A stretch of DNA of 64,000 bases. Source: a virus. Location: the IMG/VR virus record IMGVR_UViG_3300042514_000542, positions 124,370-188,369 of that record. One strand, given 5' to 3'. The first letter of the stretch is position 1; the number at the start of each line of letters is the position of its first letter. The notes below the pieces were generated by a model. That model had not been told where the DNA came from, made no database searches, and saw only the letters and a list, made by a program, of their open reading frames with translations. The position numbers and the translations under genes were made by a program. Positions 26,364-33,214 of the stretch are shown piece by piece.

Positions 26364-27083
26364 ATGTCATTCCCTTCCGATGTTTTATTACCAGTAAATG
26401 CGAAATATTTTGGAATTATAGAACCTGATTACGCATTCAACCCACATTGGGACTTAACTTGGAGTTTTTCATATGCATTGACTGGAACTGAGCATGGTAT
26501 CTGTACTTTTCTCTGTGATAATTCAACTGTAACATCACCACCCGGACACTATATTGGTTATGGTGGGCTAAGTGCGTCTAAATTTGTATTAGGTGTTGCG
26601 TTGGATTCAACTGGGCTTTTCGCATTATCTACTAATTACTCTTCAGGTGTCCCCCGTTCGCAAATAAAAAGAGATAGTCTCATTATAAGAGATCAAACCA
26701 ATAATGTAATTTTTAATCAGTCGCTTTCTACACTGGACTCAACCTTTAACATAGCTACATCAGCGAAAGAATATAAGACAATTCGAATTCGCTACTCCAA
26801 TGTGGGTAGGAAGATCTATATAGACTATAAAATTGGCGATACTAAGTATATAAATCTCACTAGTATTAGTCATATTTCACTAGACACATCAACATACGAA
26901 AATCTTTATGTTGGTTTATCATATTCGTCACCTATTTCAAGTAGTTCCATAACACCATCAAAAATATGGGTCAAGAACTTCCACATTCAAGGTAATATCG
27001 AAAACCCTACATATAATACATTGGCATACACACCGATTTCATCAAATGTAGTTAATTCATTCTCGTCAATTAACATATTCTAA
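26364..27083 (+). CDS. Lectin-like tail protein
   Basis: 239 aa. The strand pattern fits a legume-lectin/concanavalin-type jelly roll: HGICTFLCDN, YGGLSASKFVLGVALDSTG, KTIRIRYSNVGRKIYIDYKIG, NLYVGLSYSSP. Such folds bind glycans, consistent with a receptor-binding role at the end of the fibre cluster. Annotated here to the first stop at 27081-27083. A coding-like continuation exists in the -1 frame directly after this stop (27080-27184). Confidence 0.7.
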   Translation: MSFPSDVLLPVNAKYFGIIEPDYAFNPHWDLTWSFSYALTGTEHGICTFLCDNSTVTSPPGHYIGYGGLSASKFVLGVALDSTGLFALSTNYSSGVPRSQIKRDSLIIRDQTNNVIFNQSLSTLDSTFNIATSAKEYKTIRIRYSNVGRKIYIDYKIGDTKYINLTSISHISLDTSTYENLYVGLSYSSPISSSSITPSKIWVKNFHIQGNIENPTYNTLAYTPISSNVVNSFSSINIF

Positions 27084-27184
27084 CACTTTCGGGATTTGTT
27101 CAAGGTATAACTAGTCAATCATTTTATAATAATTTAATTCACTCTGATGCTTTCGTCACTAGACAAGCATTAAATAACAGAAAT
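27080..27184 (+). pseudogene. Coding-like -1 frame continuation of the lectin-like gene
   Basis: In the -1 frame relative to the lectin-like gene, the interval after its stop reads as plausible fibre protein: LTLSGFVQGITSQSFYNN, then LIHSDAFVTRQALNNRN. After that it runs into a Phe stretch opposite the next gene's poly-Ser codons. No start codon opens this frame. It may be a frameshifted C-terminus (indel or recoding) or chance. No clear slippery heptamer is visible at the junction. Confidence 0.35.
27170..27176 (+). promoter_or_regulatory. Late-type promoter box TTAAATA
   Basis: The box ends 6 nt before ATG 27183, within the otherwise gene-free 99-nt interval after the lectin-like gene. Confidence 0.6.
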
Positions 27185-27530
27185 GTCTTCTTCTTCTTCT
27201 TCGTCTTCCAGTTCTTCCACACCTCCAGTAACATTACCACCACCGGTAACACCACCACCGGTAAATTTTGAGTGTACTCCGTGTTATCCACCTATTCCAT
27301 CCACACCAGAATTCCCACCGAATTTTACACTACCGACAACCAAAACAGCACAGCCAGAATTTATTATAACAACACCACCCCCACCAGTTAACCCTCTAAC
27401 TATAAGTATAAACATAACTACTACTTCAACTACAACAACTCAAATAGTGACACCACCAGTGACACTACCACCACTGATAACCCCATCAGTGAAAGAATGT
27501 AATGATGGTTGCAATGCTCTAAATTTTTAG
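27183..27530 (+). CDS. Low-complexity Ser/Pro/Thr-rich protein
   Basis: 115 aa. It opens with Met plus an 11-residue Ser run, encoded largely by TCT repeats. Proline/threonine-rich stretches follow (PPVTLPPPVTPPPV; later TTTSTTTTQIVTPPVTLPP). Four Cys lie in two pairs (ECTPC near residue 30; ECNDGC near the C-terminus) that could form disulphides. It resembles flexible mucin-like linkers. Its place after the fibre genes and its late box suggest a surface virion protein. No family recognised. Confidence 0.65.
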   Translation: MSSSSSSSSSSSTPPVTLPPPVTPPPVNFECTPCYPPIPSTPEFPPNFTLPTTKTAQPEFIITTPPPPVNPLTISINITTTSTTTTQIVTPPVTLPPLITPSVKECNDGCNALNF

Positions 27531-27540
27531 TAATTACTCC

Positions 27541-28371
27541 ATGAGGAATCTAACAATTGGAATGGCAACGCATGATGATTTCGATGGGTTGTATTTCACA
27601 ATTCAAAATATACGTTTGAATCATAAAGAAATCTTAGATAAGATAGAATTTGTTATTATTGATAATAATCCAAATAGTAAACATGGTAAGAGTATTCGAA
27701 ACTTTATGCAATGGATAAAGGAACCCGTCCAATATCTTCCCTTCACTAAGTTTCAATCCACTACAGTTAAAAACAAAGTATTCGAACTGGCAGATACGCC
27801 ATATGTTCTATGTATAGATTCCCATGTTCTATTAGAACAAGGTTCTTTGAAAAAACTCATAAATTTCTACGAAAGTGGTAAAGATTATGGTAATTTACTA
27901 CAAGGTCCATTAGTATATGATGATATGGAAAATATTAGCAGTCACTTCGATCTAACTAAATGGGGTGGCAATATGTGGGGTCAATGGGGGTCAGATGATA
28001 GGGCTAAAAATCCAAATAATGAACCCTTTGAAATCCCAGCACAAGGTATGGGTCTTTTTTCCTGCCGTAAAGATGCTTGGTTAGGTTTTAATAAGGAATT
28101 TAGAGGATTTGGTGGTGAAGAAGGTTATATTCACGAAAAATATCGTAAAAATGGTAAAAAAGTTATATGTTTACCCTTTTTACGATGGGTTCATAGGTTT
28201 GATCGACCAAATGGAACCACGTATCCAAACATTTTGGAGGATAGGTTTCGAAATTATTACATAGGGTTTAAAGAACTTGGTCTTGATACCACAGAACTCT
28301 TTGAAAACTTTCCAGAGTTTTCTAATACCGAAAATCTCAATAAATTAGACTTAGAAATATCCAAATTTTAG
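27541..28371 (+). CDS. Family 2-type glycosyltransferase
   Basis: 276 aa, GT-A fold. The N-terminal nucleotide-sugar-binding strand is LTIGMATHDDFDGLYFTI, and FVIIDNNPNS follows. The metal-binding DxH/DxD-type motif is CIDSHVLLEQ (about residue 95). Later FRGFGGEEGYIHEKYRKNG provides the acceptor-side acidic motif, as in polypeptide GalNAc-transferase-like enzymes. It could modify tail glycoproteins, host surface or DNA; the target is unknown. Its stop interleaves with the opposing gene at 28368-28371. Confidence 0.85.
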   Translation: MRNLTIGMATHDDFDGLYFTIQNIRLNHKEILDKIEFVIIDNNPNSKHGKSIRNFMQWIKEPVQYLPFTKFQSTTVKNKVFELADTPYVLCIDSHVLLEQGSLKKLINFYESGKDYGNLLQGPLVYDDMENISSHFDLTKWGGNMWGQWGSDDRAKNPNNEPFEIPAQGMGLFSCRKDAWLGFNKEFRGFGGEEGYIHEKYRKNGKKVICLPFLRWVHRFDRPNGTTYPNILEDRFRNYYIGFKELGLDTTELFENFPEFSNTENLNKLDLEISKF

Positions 28372-28598
28372 ATATTTCCCAAGGAAGCTTCACACTCTAC
28401 ATCGTGTAACATAGCTGGAAATCTATCTTTGATGTATGATTCGATGGCTAATGGCTTAATCATATCAATAGGATCGACATTTAGATCCTTCGCCTTCTCT
28501 TCAATGAAGTGAAATGCCTCAACCAAACACATCCATCTGGTAAATTCACCAGTTGTCATTTCTTCCACTATCCCATCACCTCGTTTTATTGTAATCAT
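28368..28598 (-). CDS. Small conserved-looking hypothetical protein
   Basis: 76 aa, acidic, helical. It opens with a short beta-like segment (MITIKRGDGIVEEM), followed by an amphipathic helix with FTRWMCLVEAFHFIEEKAKDL. No recognised domain. It is first in a set of minus-strand genes with 28625-29098 and 29130-29507, and has no late box, consistent with early expression. Confidence 0.6.
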   Translation of the reverse strand: MITIKRGDGIVEEMTTGEFTRWMCLVEAFHFIEEKAKDLNVDPIDMIKPLAIESYIKDRFPAMLHDVECEASLGNI

Positions 28599-28624
28599 AA
28601 GTCCCTATTGTAGTTCGGTTTTAA

Positions 28625-29098
28625 TTAATTATTTTTACCAACTAATTCATCAAAGGTCTGCTCAATATTCAATGGTTCCGAAACCAAAACAGTGTTATAG
28701 TTGATGTCAACCTTATAATACTGTTTACATTTTTCACACTGGACTACGTTATCGGTATTTGGTGAAAATAAGCCTTGGAACGTATTACCACCACATACAC
28801 AAGGAAGTTCTACTAGCAAAGAATCGAAAATGTCCTCATAATCGAGGATAACTTTCCTCTGTTCTTCGTCTTTCAGAGAGTGTTCAGCGATAATTAGATC
28901 TTGCGTCTTAATAATCTCTTGAGATTCTAAATCTGGGCTGTTTTTCTTAAGTAAGAAAGCGCAAACACCCCAAGATATAGGCAAAACAATTGATAATGAT
29001 CTAACGTAATCATCCAGACCAATTCCATAAGAGATTAATACCGAAATTGCCGTAGCGATGACAAAATATTGCCAGTTTTGTTTAAGATACTCTGTCAT
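28625..29098 (-). CDS. Predicted membrane protein with C-terminal zinc ribbon
   Basis: 157 aa from ATG 29098. Two hydrophobic segments lie near residues 9-27 (WQYFVIATAISVLISYGIG) and 34-50. A charged helical linker follows, then a Cys4 motif (CVCGG, about 25 residues, CEKC) typical of a zinc ribbon. This implies an inner-membrane protein with a cytoplasmic metal-binding domain. A GTG at 29164 would add 22 residues and overlap the upstream gene by 35 nt. Function unknown; host-membrane or superinfection functions are possible but unproven. Confidence 0.65.
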   Translation of the reverse strand: MTEYLKQNWQYFVIATAISVLISYGIGLDDYVRSLSIVLPISWGVCAFLLKKNSPDLESQEIIKTQDLIIAEHSLKDEEQRKVILDYEDIFDSLLVELPCVCGGNTFQGLFSPNTDNVVQCEKCKQYYKVDINYNTVLVSEPLNIEQTFDELVGKNN

Positions 29099-29129
29099 TT
29101 GAATGAGTCTATCAGATTTTCTAAGATTG

Positions 29130-29507
29130 TCAATCCATTTCTTCGAAATCGAGGTCACGATCACCTAAATGTCTCGCTCCAATGGTATATTTTTCCAATG
29201 TGGAGTCCACGTTTTGTAAAAGATATACGACCATCTTCTCTGTATTCTTCTTAAGCTTTAGTAATTGCTTCTTATTCTTAAATTCTTTGGTTTTTAAAGC
29301 AACTTCAATGGCCTTACAAGCCTGAATACCATTATCTACCATATTTCCATAATATTCTGGAATTTCTGCCATTTCATATGGTAAAACATTCGGACCATAA
29401 TGGGTTTCTTTTTCTTCAGCTTTCCATTTTCTCATCTGGGTTCTTGGATCGTGATCGTGATCGATCTCTCCAGATGCAAATTTTGTGGAATATGGTGACT
29501 CAGGCAT
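29130..29507 (-). CDS. Hypothetical acidic protein with late promoter
   Basis: 125 aa from ATG 29507 (MPESPYSTKF). The N-terminus is polar with an Asp/His cluster (DHDHDP near residue 17). A Lys-rich amphipathic helix lies near residues 70-95. I recognise no domain. The start is fixed by a CTAAATA box 5 nt upstream; the frame remains open further upstream, but that part lies antisense to the next gene. It shares a divergent promoter region with the gene at 29545. Confidence 0.6.
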   Translation of the reverse strand: MPESPYSTKFASGEIDHDHDPRTQMRKWKAEEKETHYGPNVLPYEMAEIPEYYGNMVDNGIQACKAIEVALKTKEFKNKKQLLKLKKNTEKMVVYLLQNVDSTLEKYTIGARHLGDRDLDFEEMD

Positions 29508-29512
29508 ACATA

Positions 29513-29519
29513 TATTTAG
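29513..29519 (-). promoter_or_regulatory. Late-type promoter box CTAAATA
   Basis: The minus-strand box ends 5 nt before ATG 29507. With 29530-29536 it forms a divergent late promoter pair spanning only 24 bp. Confidence 0.6.
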
Positions 29520-29529
29520 TTGCCAATGA

Positions 29530-29536
29530 CTAAATA
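29530..29536 (+). promoter_or_regulatory. Late-type promoter box CTAAATA
   Basis: CTAAATA ends 8 nt before ATG 29545, back to back with the minus-strand box at 29513-29519. Confidence 0.6.
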
Positions 29537-29544
29537 TATAAAGT

Positions 29545-29985
29545 ATGAGTAAATTCGCAAAAAACTTCCTTGAAGTATTAAAAGAAGCAGATCTTGATAG
29601 AGATCTTGAGAGACAAGCTATGGAAGGTTCTCTTGATGACGGTATCGATCCTTCTGAATTCGATACCGATATGGAGATGTCCCCTGAAGAAGCACAAGCC
29701 ACTGATGAAGTTGCCGATGCTATGTCGAAACGTAACCAACAAATCATTTCAGAACTCCAAGGTTGGATTGATCAAGTCGAAGAGTTCCTTAGCTTTCTTA
29801 ACAGTGAAGATCCTAATAGTGTCCAATCACGTTTGGCTGCTGCTGAACCAGATACCGTTATGGATAAGATGAAACAGTCTCAACAAACTAAAATTAGTCG
29901 TGTTGCATCTGACTTAGCGAGTTTACATCAAAACTTCCTTGGATTCATGGCTCAAACTTCCAACGCAAGATTTAAATATGTGTGA
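29545..29985 (+). CDS. Putative prohead-core or capsid-internal protein
   Basis: 146 aa. The start MSKFAKNFLEVLKE|AD gives a classic gp21-type L-x-E|A site. The middle is acidic (DGIDPSEFDTDMEMSPEEA) and the C-terminal half is helical (IISELQGWIDQVEEFLSFLN). Size, acidity and N-terminus suit a prohead-core protein, but no direct T4 equivalent is evident. It has its own late box and is isolated between early minus-strand genes. Confidence 0.65.
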   Translation: MSKFAKNFLEVLKEADLDRDLERQAMEGSLDDGIDPSEFDTDMEMSPEEAQATDEVADAMSKRNQQIISELQGWIDQVEEFLSFLNSEDPNSVQSRLAAAEPDTVMDKMKQSQQTKISRVASDLASLHQNFLGFMAQTSNARFKYV

Positions 29986-30041
29986 TTTTTGTTGATAATC
30001 AACGAGTTATAACTTTCATTAAGAAAACTTCAACACTTTAG

Positions 30042-30048
30042 ATAAATA
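30042..30048 (+). promoter_or_regulatory. Late-type promoter box ATAAATA
   Basis: ATAAATA lies 13 nt before ATG 30062, longer than the usual 5-8 nt. It is the only candidate box for the interrupted gene. Confidence 0.45.
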
Positions 30049-30061
30049 ATAGTATAATTTT

Positions 30062-30133
30062 ATGAAAAAGAAAGATCAAGAAGCAATTACCAAGTTATAT
30101 ACAGAGGGAGATCATTCCAATGACTATAGATGA
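30062..30133 (+). pseudogene. Targeting-peptide leader ending in an in-frame TGA
   Basis: An ATG at 30062 encodes 23 residues beginning MKKKDQEAITKLYTE|GD, a clear member of the IAxLYxE targeting-peptide family. It stops at TGA 30131-30133. The very next codon is ATG (30134), in the same frame, continuing into the 87-aa protein. This looks like one gene broken by a nonsense codon or read through it. A sequencing error is also possible. Confidence 0.6.
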
Positions 30134-30397
30134 ATGGATGATGATTCTTCGGAGTATGATTCATCCAATTTATATTATCCCTCGGATGAGGAAGAACAAT
30201 TAAAACGTGGATTGATACCAGTTGGAGGGATAATTAGAGCTTTGAAAGCTGCGAACTTACCTAACAAAAATATTTTGAATTATTTTATAGATATTACATC
30301 CGATGATTATGATGATGGTATGATTAATAGAATAGCAGAGGTTATCCTATCAACTGGGAAGTTCAATTTATCCATTGAAGATCTTGAAAATTTTTAA
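30134..30397 (+). CDS. Acidic hypothetical protein, probably the body of an interrupted capsid-internal protein
   Basis: 87 aa if started at ATG 30134. It begins with an Asp/Ser/Glu-rich stretch (MDDDSSEYDSSNLYYPSDEE). A helical domain follows that resembles small helical modules (GGIIRALKAANLPNKNILN; MINRIAEVILSTG). It is in frame with the leader at 30062-30133; together they would give a 111-residue protein apart from the TGA. It could be translated by reinitiation at the adjacent ATG, which would lose the targeting peptide. A hairpin terminator follows. Confidence 0.55.
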   Translation: MDDDSSEYDSSNLYYPSDEEEQLKRGLIPVGGIIRALKAANLPNKNILNYFIDITSDDYDDGMINRIAEVILSTGKFNLSIEDLENF

Positions 30398-30398
30398 C

Positions 30399-31475
30399 TC
30401 ATAACTTTCCAAACAAAATCTTAAATTTAACAATAGCACCTTTACCACAGGTGCTATTTGCTTTTAGAAACCCATGTTTAATCTCATCAAGTCCACAATG
30501 AATACACAATTCATTAAAGTCTTTAAACTCTTTAAACTTCTCGGGCCAAATAAAGACACACTCTCCCATCTCTAGAAGAACTTGAGTCTTTAATCGAGAT
30601 GCTTTATCAATCCATTGGTTATCTAATACCCAAATCTTATTAAAAAGCTTCAGTTCTTCTAGTTGATCTAACTGAATTGGTGTGAACTTGTGGTGTCCTT
30701 CATTGATACCTGCCACAGCCACTCCATTTCGCACAAAACAGGCATCTAGGGGGCCTTCAAAGATGAAAACGTCATCTAGTGCTGAATCGATCCTATCTAT
30801 CCCAAAAATCGATTTGTCGGAGTTGAATTTAGATATGTAATTGGGTTTCTCATCCCATTCAAACAATCTTCTCGACTGATAGTGAATAAAATTACCGGAA
30901 GTGTCTAAAAATGGTATCGTTAACCTATTCTTATGACTATAATCCTTAAGAGATATGTAAAAATTACATCTATTGATTGCCGTATCTAATCTACGACTCT
31001 TAATATAAGTCAAAGCTGTCTGAACTATGTGATTATCCTTATAAAACTCCCTCTGAGTGGGATCACTAAGGTTAATACTATCGTCAGGTAGAGATGGCTG
31101 CTTCTTTCGTTGAATTGGCTCATCAAAATTCAATTCAACTGACACTTCATTGTTACCAACGTCCTTACGGATCTGTTCATCTGTCATTCCAGAGACTTTT
31201 CGTATCCAATTATAGGGTTTTAGACTTGAACCGCAGTTATGACAGAAAATATTGTCATCTTTGGGAATATAGAAACATCTTTTCTTATTCCCCCAACTCT
31301 TACCCTCTTTACAGATGGGACAACAAGAGTTATATACGTTCGTATAGTTATTATAGGATACTTTATACCCCAATTCGTAAAATTTAGCTACAACATAATC
31401 ATTCGGAAGATCGAACGACTTCTTTGTTGTGGATGAATTGAGCTTTGGAAGTTTTTTTAACAGGCTTGGGTGCAT
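30399..31475 (-). CDS. 61: DNA primase, T4 gp61-like
   Basis: 358 aa (T4: 342). It makes RNA primers for lagging-strand synthesis with the gp41 helicase. An N-terminal zinc finger is visible at Cys52, Cys55, Cys78 and Cys81 (CPIC...CHNC). A TOPRIM domain follows with FIFEGPLDACFV (about 235-246) and WVLDNQWIDKA (about 280). It overlaps the upstream 92-aa gene by 77 nt; no internal Met lies before the zinc finger, so M1 is retained. It is part of the replication block with gp45 and gp32. Confidence 0.88.
   Translation of the reverse strand: MHPSLLKKLPKLNSSTTKKSFDLPNDYVVAKFYELGYKVSYNNYTNVYNSCCPICKEGKSWGNKKRCFYIPKDDNIFCHNCGSSLKPYNWIRKVSGMTDEQIRKDVGNNEVSVELNFDEPIQRKKQPSLPDDSINLSDPTQREFYKDNHIVQTALTYIKSRRLDTAINRCNFYISLKDYSHKNRLTIPFLDTSGNFIHYQSRRLFEWDEKPNYISKFNSDKSIFGIDRIDSALDDVFIFEGPLDACFVRNGVAVAGINEGHHKFTPIQLDQLEELKLFNKIWVLDNQWIDKASRLKTQVLLEMGECVFIWPEKFKEFKDFNELCIHCGLDEIKHGFLKANSTCGKGAIVKFKILFGKL
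30432..30465 (+). terminator. Probable intrinsic terminator inside the 3' end of the primase gene
   Basis: A perfect 10-bp stem (30432-30441 with 30449-30458, AATAGCACCT/AGGTGCTATT) with a 7-nt loop precedes a short T-run (30462-30465). It lies 34 nt after the stop codon at 30397 and is embedded in the antisense primase coding sequence. Confidence 0.6.
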
Positions 31476-31677
31476 TTTCTACAAATTCTAAAATATCATT
31501 CGTCAATCCAAAGTCAAACTCATCTTTCGGAACCCATAAATTCTCCATAACGGGAATAGCTAAAAATCCATGCTGAGAAGAATTGGATTCAATATATACC
31601 AACATTTTACCTGCATGTTTTCCTGTAGTGCAAGCGTATATATTACCAAACTTTATTTTATTCTTGAAAAATAGCAT
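31399..31677 (-). CDS. Hypothetical protein upstream of primase
   Basis: 92 aa. The first 60 residues look like a small beta barrel (IKFGNIYACTTGKHAGKMLV, then a Trp-containing strand). The last 30 are basic and unstructured (PKPVKKTSKAQF). It overlaps primase by 77 nt, one of the longest overlaps in the window. No family recognised. Position suggests an early replication-linked role. Confidence 0.6.
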   Translation of the reverse strand: MLFFKNKIKFGNIYACTTGKHAGKMLVYIESNSSQHGFLAIPVMENLWVPKDEFDFGLTNDILEFVENAPKPVKKTSKAQFIHNKEVVRSSE

Positions 31678-31678
31678 A

Positions 31679-31981
31679 TTAATTTATACGTGAATTCATA
31701 AAGCGACCAATTTCTTCCATGAAAGCGTTATCCAGAGCAGATTTTTCAATCTTTTCTTTGTATACTGTCATATTAATCGGATTACCATCTAGATCATAAC
31801 CTATGAGCTTGAAGCATGATAGAAATTCTCCTATAGTTCCAATCAAGGCATTGTTCAGTATATTCTTTTTAGGAATCTTTCTTTTATCTTTTAACTGTAA
31901 GGATAAAGCTTCCTTAAGAATATTTTTTATCTCGTCATCACTAAACTCTTTAAAGTCTGGTTGTTCTGGAGTATCTTCCAT
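31679..31981 (-). CDS. Hypothetical helical protein in the replication block
   Basis: 100 aa, all helical by composition. It has an acidic N-terminus (MEDTPEQPDFKEFSDDEIKN), a Lys-rich middle and a hydrophobic segment (LIGTIGEFLSCFKLIG). It is placed between the clamp-associated gene and primase genes, 1 nt from its downstream neighbour. In size and helical content it could be a transcription co-activator like T4 gp33, but no sequence similarity is apparent. A TTAAATA box lies 5 nt upstream. Confidence 0.55.
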   Translation of the reverse strand: MEDTPEQPDFKEFSDDEIKNILKEALSLQLKDKRKIPKKNILNNALIGTIGEFLSCFKLIGYDLDGNPINMTVYKEKIEKSALDNAFMEEIGRFMNSRIN

Positions 31982-31986
31982 GAAGA

Positions 31987-31993
31987 TATTTAA
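31987..31993 (-). promoter_or_regulatory. Possible late-type box TTAAATA in the replication block
   Basis: The minus-strand box ends 5 nt before ATG 31981 and overlaps the stop region of the upstream gene. It is the only such box among the genes between gp32 and primase, so it may be chance. Confidence 0.35.
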
Positions 31994-32496
31994 CTATCAA
32001 CTTCAACTTTACTAGTGTATTGATTATCTTCGGTTTTTTGAGGGACACCCTTCTCGATTAGAGTAGTGATAATGATTTCCATTGATTGTGTTTTAAGGGA
32101 ATAGTTCTTAAACCTGTTACCACCATCATTAAATTCAAAGTGAACTTCACCCGGAGATTCTTTATTTACATAACATGTAATAATTAAACAATGACCACCT
32201 GGATCTACCATGATAGTCCATTTACGTGGATCTGAAATTGGATAATCTTTAAATAAACGAATCGCAATGAATCCACTGTCCCTCAATCTATTTAAAAAAT
32301 AGCCACCTGTTGTAATCGAATTTTTTTTCTTGTTCATTGGTTTAAATTTGTATTGGAAGTAGTCTTTAGTTATTCCCATCTTTTCATAATCTATTGTAAG
32401 TGATCTACCGGTGTAATCTGGTGCAGGTATGTCCACAGATATAAGTTCTGGAAACTCAAATGGTTGTTCTTGGTTTATATTGAATCCACTTAACAT
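31990..32496 (-). CDS. Hypothetical protein downstream of the sliding clamp
   Basis: 168 aa, mixed alpha/beta, no recognised motif. Landmarks are a YFQYKFKPMNKKK stretch, a GGYFLNRLRDSGFIAIRLF segment and a strand-rich end (HCLIITCYVNKE). It sits 1 nt after gp45, so it is likely co-expressed with the replisome. It is not RegA-like and not gp62-like by my reading. Confidence 0.6.
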   Translation of the reverse strand: MLSGFNINQEQPFEFPELISVDIPAPDYTGRSLTIDYEKMGITKDYFQYKFKPMNKKKNSITTGGYFLNRLRDSGFIAIRLFKDYPISDPRKWTIMVDPGGHCLIITCYVNKESPGEVHFEFNDGGNRFKNYSLKTQSMEIIITTLIEKGVPQKTEDNQYTSKVEVDS

Positions 32497-32497
32497 A

Positions 32498-33214
32498 TTA
32501 CTTACTAAGGCTGCTTAGGATATAATTTAGTTCAACATTACCATTTTTCAAGCTAATGCTACCGATTCCCATCTTATTAATTCTAAGAGTGAATACTTTT
32601 GAATCACCGAATGATAATAGACGAATGTTATCAAGATTTAAAATGAATTCATCCATTTCAAAATCGACATCATCTCCTTCAATGGTTAGAACATCGGTGT
32701 TCATCATTGTTCTATCACCCAATGACCAATATAACTTCTCATCTTCTGTAAAGATGTATAATTTATTAGTGTCTTTGAAAATTGAGGACTGTTTAATAAC
32801 AGTGTCCAGAAAAGATTTACTTACATCGAATTCATATTCGTATTGCAGACTCTCAATCTTTGAAAGAGTCAATTTAGGGGCGACCAAAATTCCATCACCA
32901 TAAAGATGGTATTTGAATTTGATTTTCTTACCTTTATATTCTAAATTATTTGAATTTAGAATGAACTCTACCTCCTTATCTGGTATAAGATCCAAGGACT
33001 TGGATAACTTCTTAACAGATGGTAGATTTAAAACTTGTGGATCATCATAATCACTGTCTAACGTAGACCATAGAAACATGCTTCGATCTTCGGATGAAGA
33101 GATTGCATATATTCTATCTGTTTCTACATTGAGGATCGAGGAATCACTTACTTTGGACAATCCTTCGAGAAAATTCTTAAAATCGTCCTTATTAAACTTA
33201 ATTGTTTTTTGCAT
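32498..33214 (-). CDS. 45: DNA polymerase sliding clamp, T4 gp45-like
   Basis: 238 aa (T4: 228). It forms the trimeric ring that tethers gp43 and, in T4, activates late transcription with gp55 and gp33. The protein shows the two-domain repeated strand pattern with FKNFLEGLSKVSDSSIL near the N-terminus and YILSSLSK at the C-terminus, as in gp45-type clamps. Position between gp32 and primase supports the call. Its start overlaps the upstream gene by 17 nt. Confidence 0.85.
   Translation of the reverse strand: MQKTIKFNKDDFKNFLEGLSKVSDSSILNVETDRIYAISSSEDRSMFLWSTLDSDYDDPQVLNLPSVKKLSKSLDLIPDKEVEFILNSNNLEYKGKKIKFKYHLYGDGILVAPKLTLSKIESLQYEYEFDVSKSFLDTVIKQSSIFKDTNKLYIFTEDEKLYWSLGDRTMMNTDVLTIEGDDVDFEMDEFILNLDNIRLLSFGDSKVFTLRINKMGIGSISLKNGNVELNYILSSLSK

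Noticed and set aside
29507-29747. N-terminal extension of the 29130 gene
   Set aside because: The extension is antisense to the gene at 29545 and spans both late boxes; its composition is that of a shadow frame.
29991-30003. Small GTTGA/TCAAC hairpin after the 29545 gene
   Set aside because: The stem is only 5 bp and no T-run follows, so it is not called a terminator.
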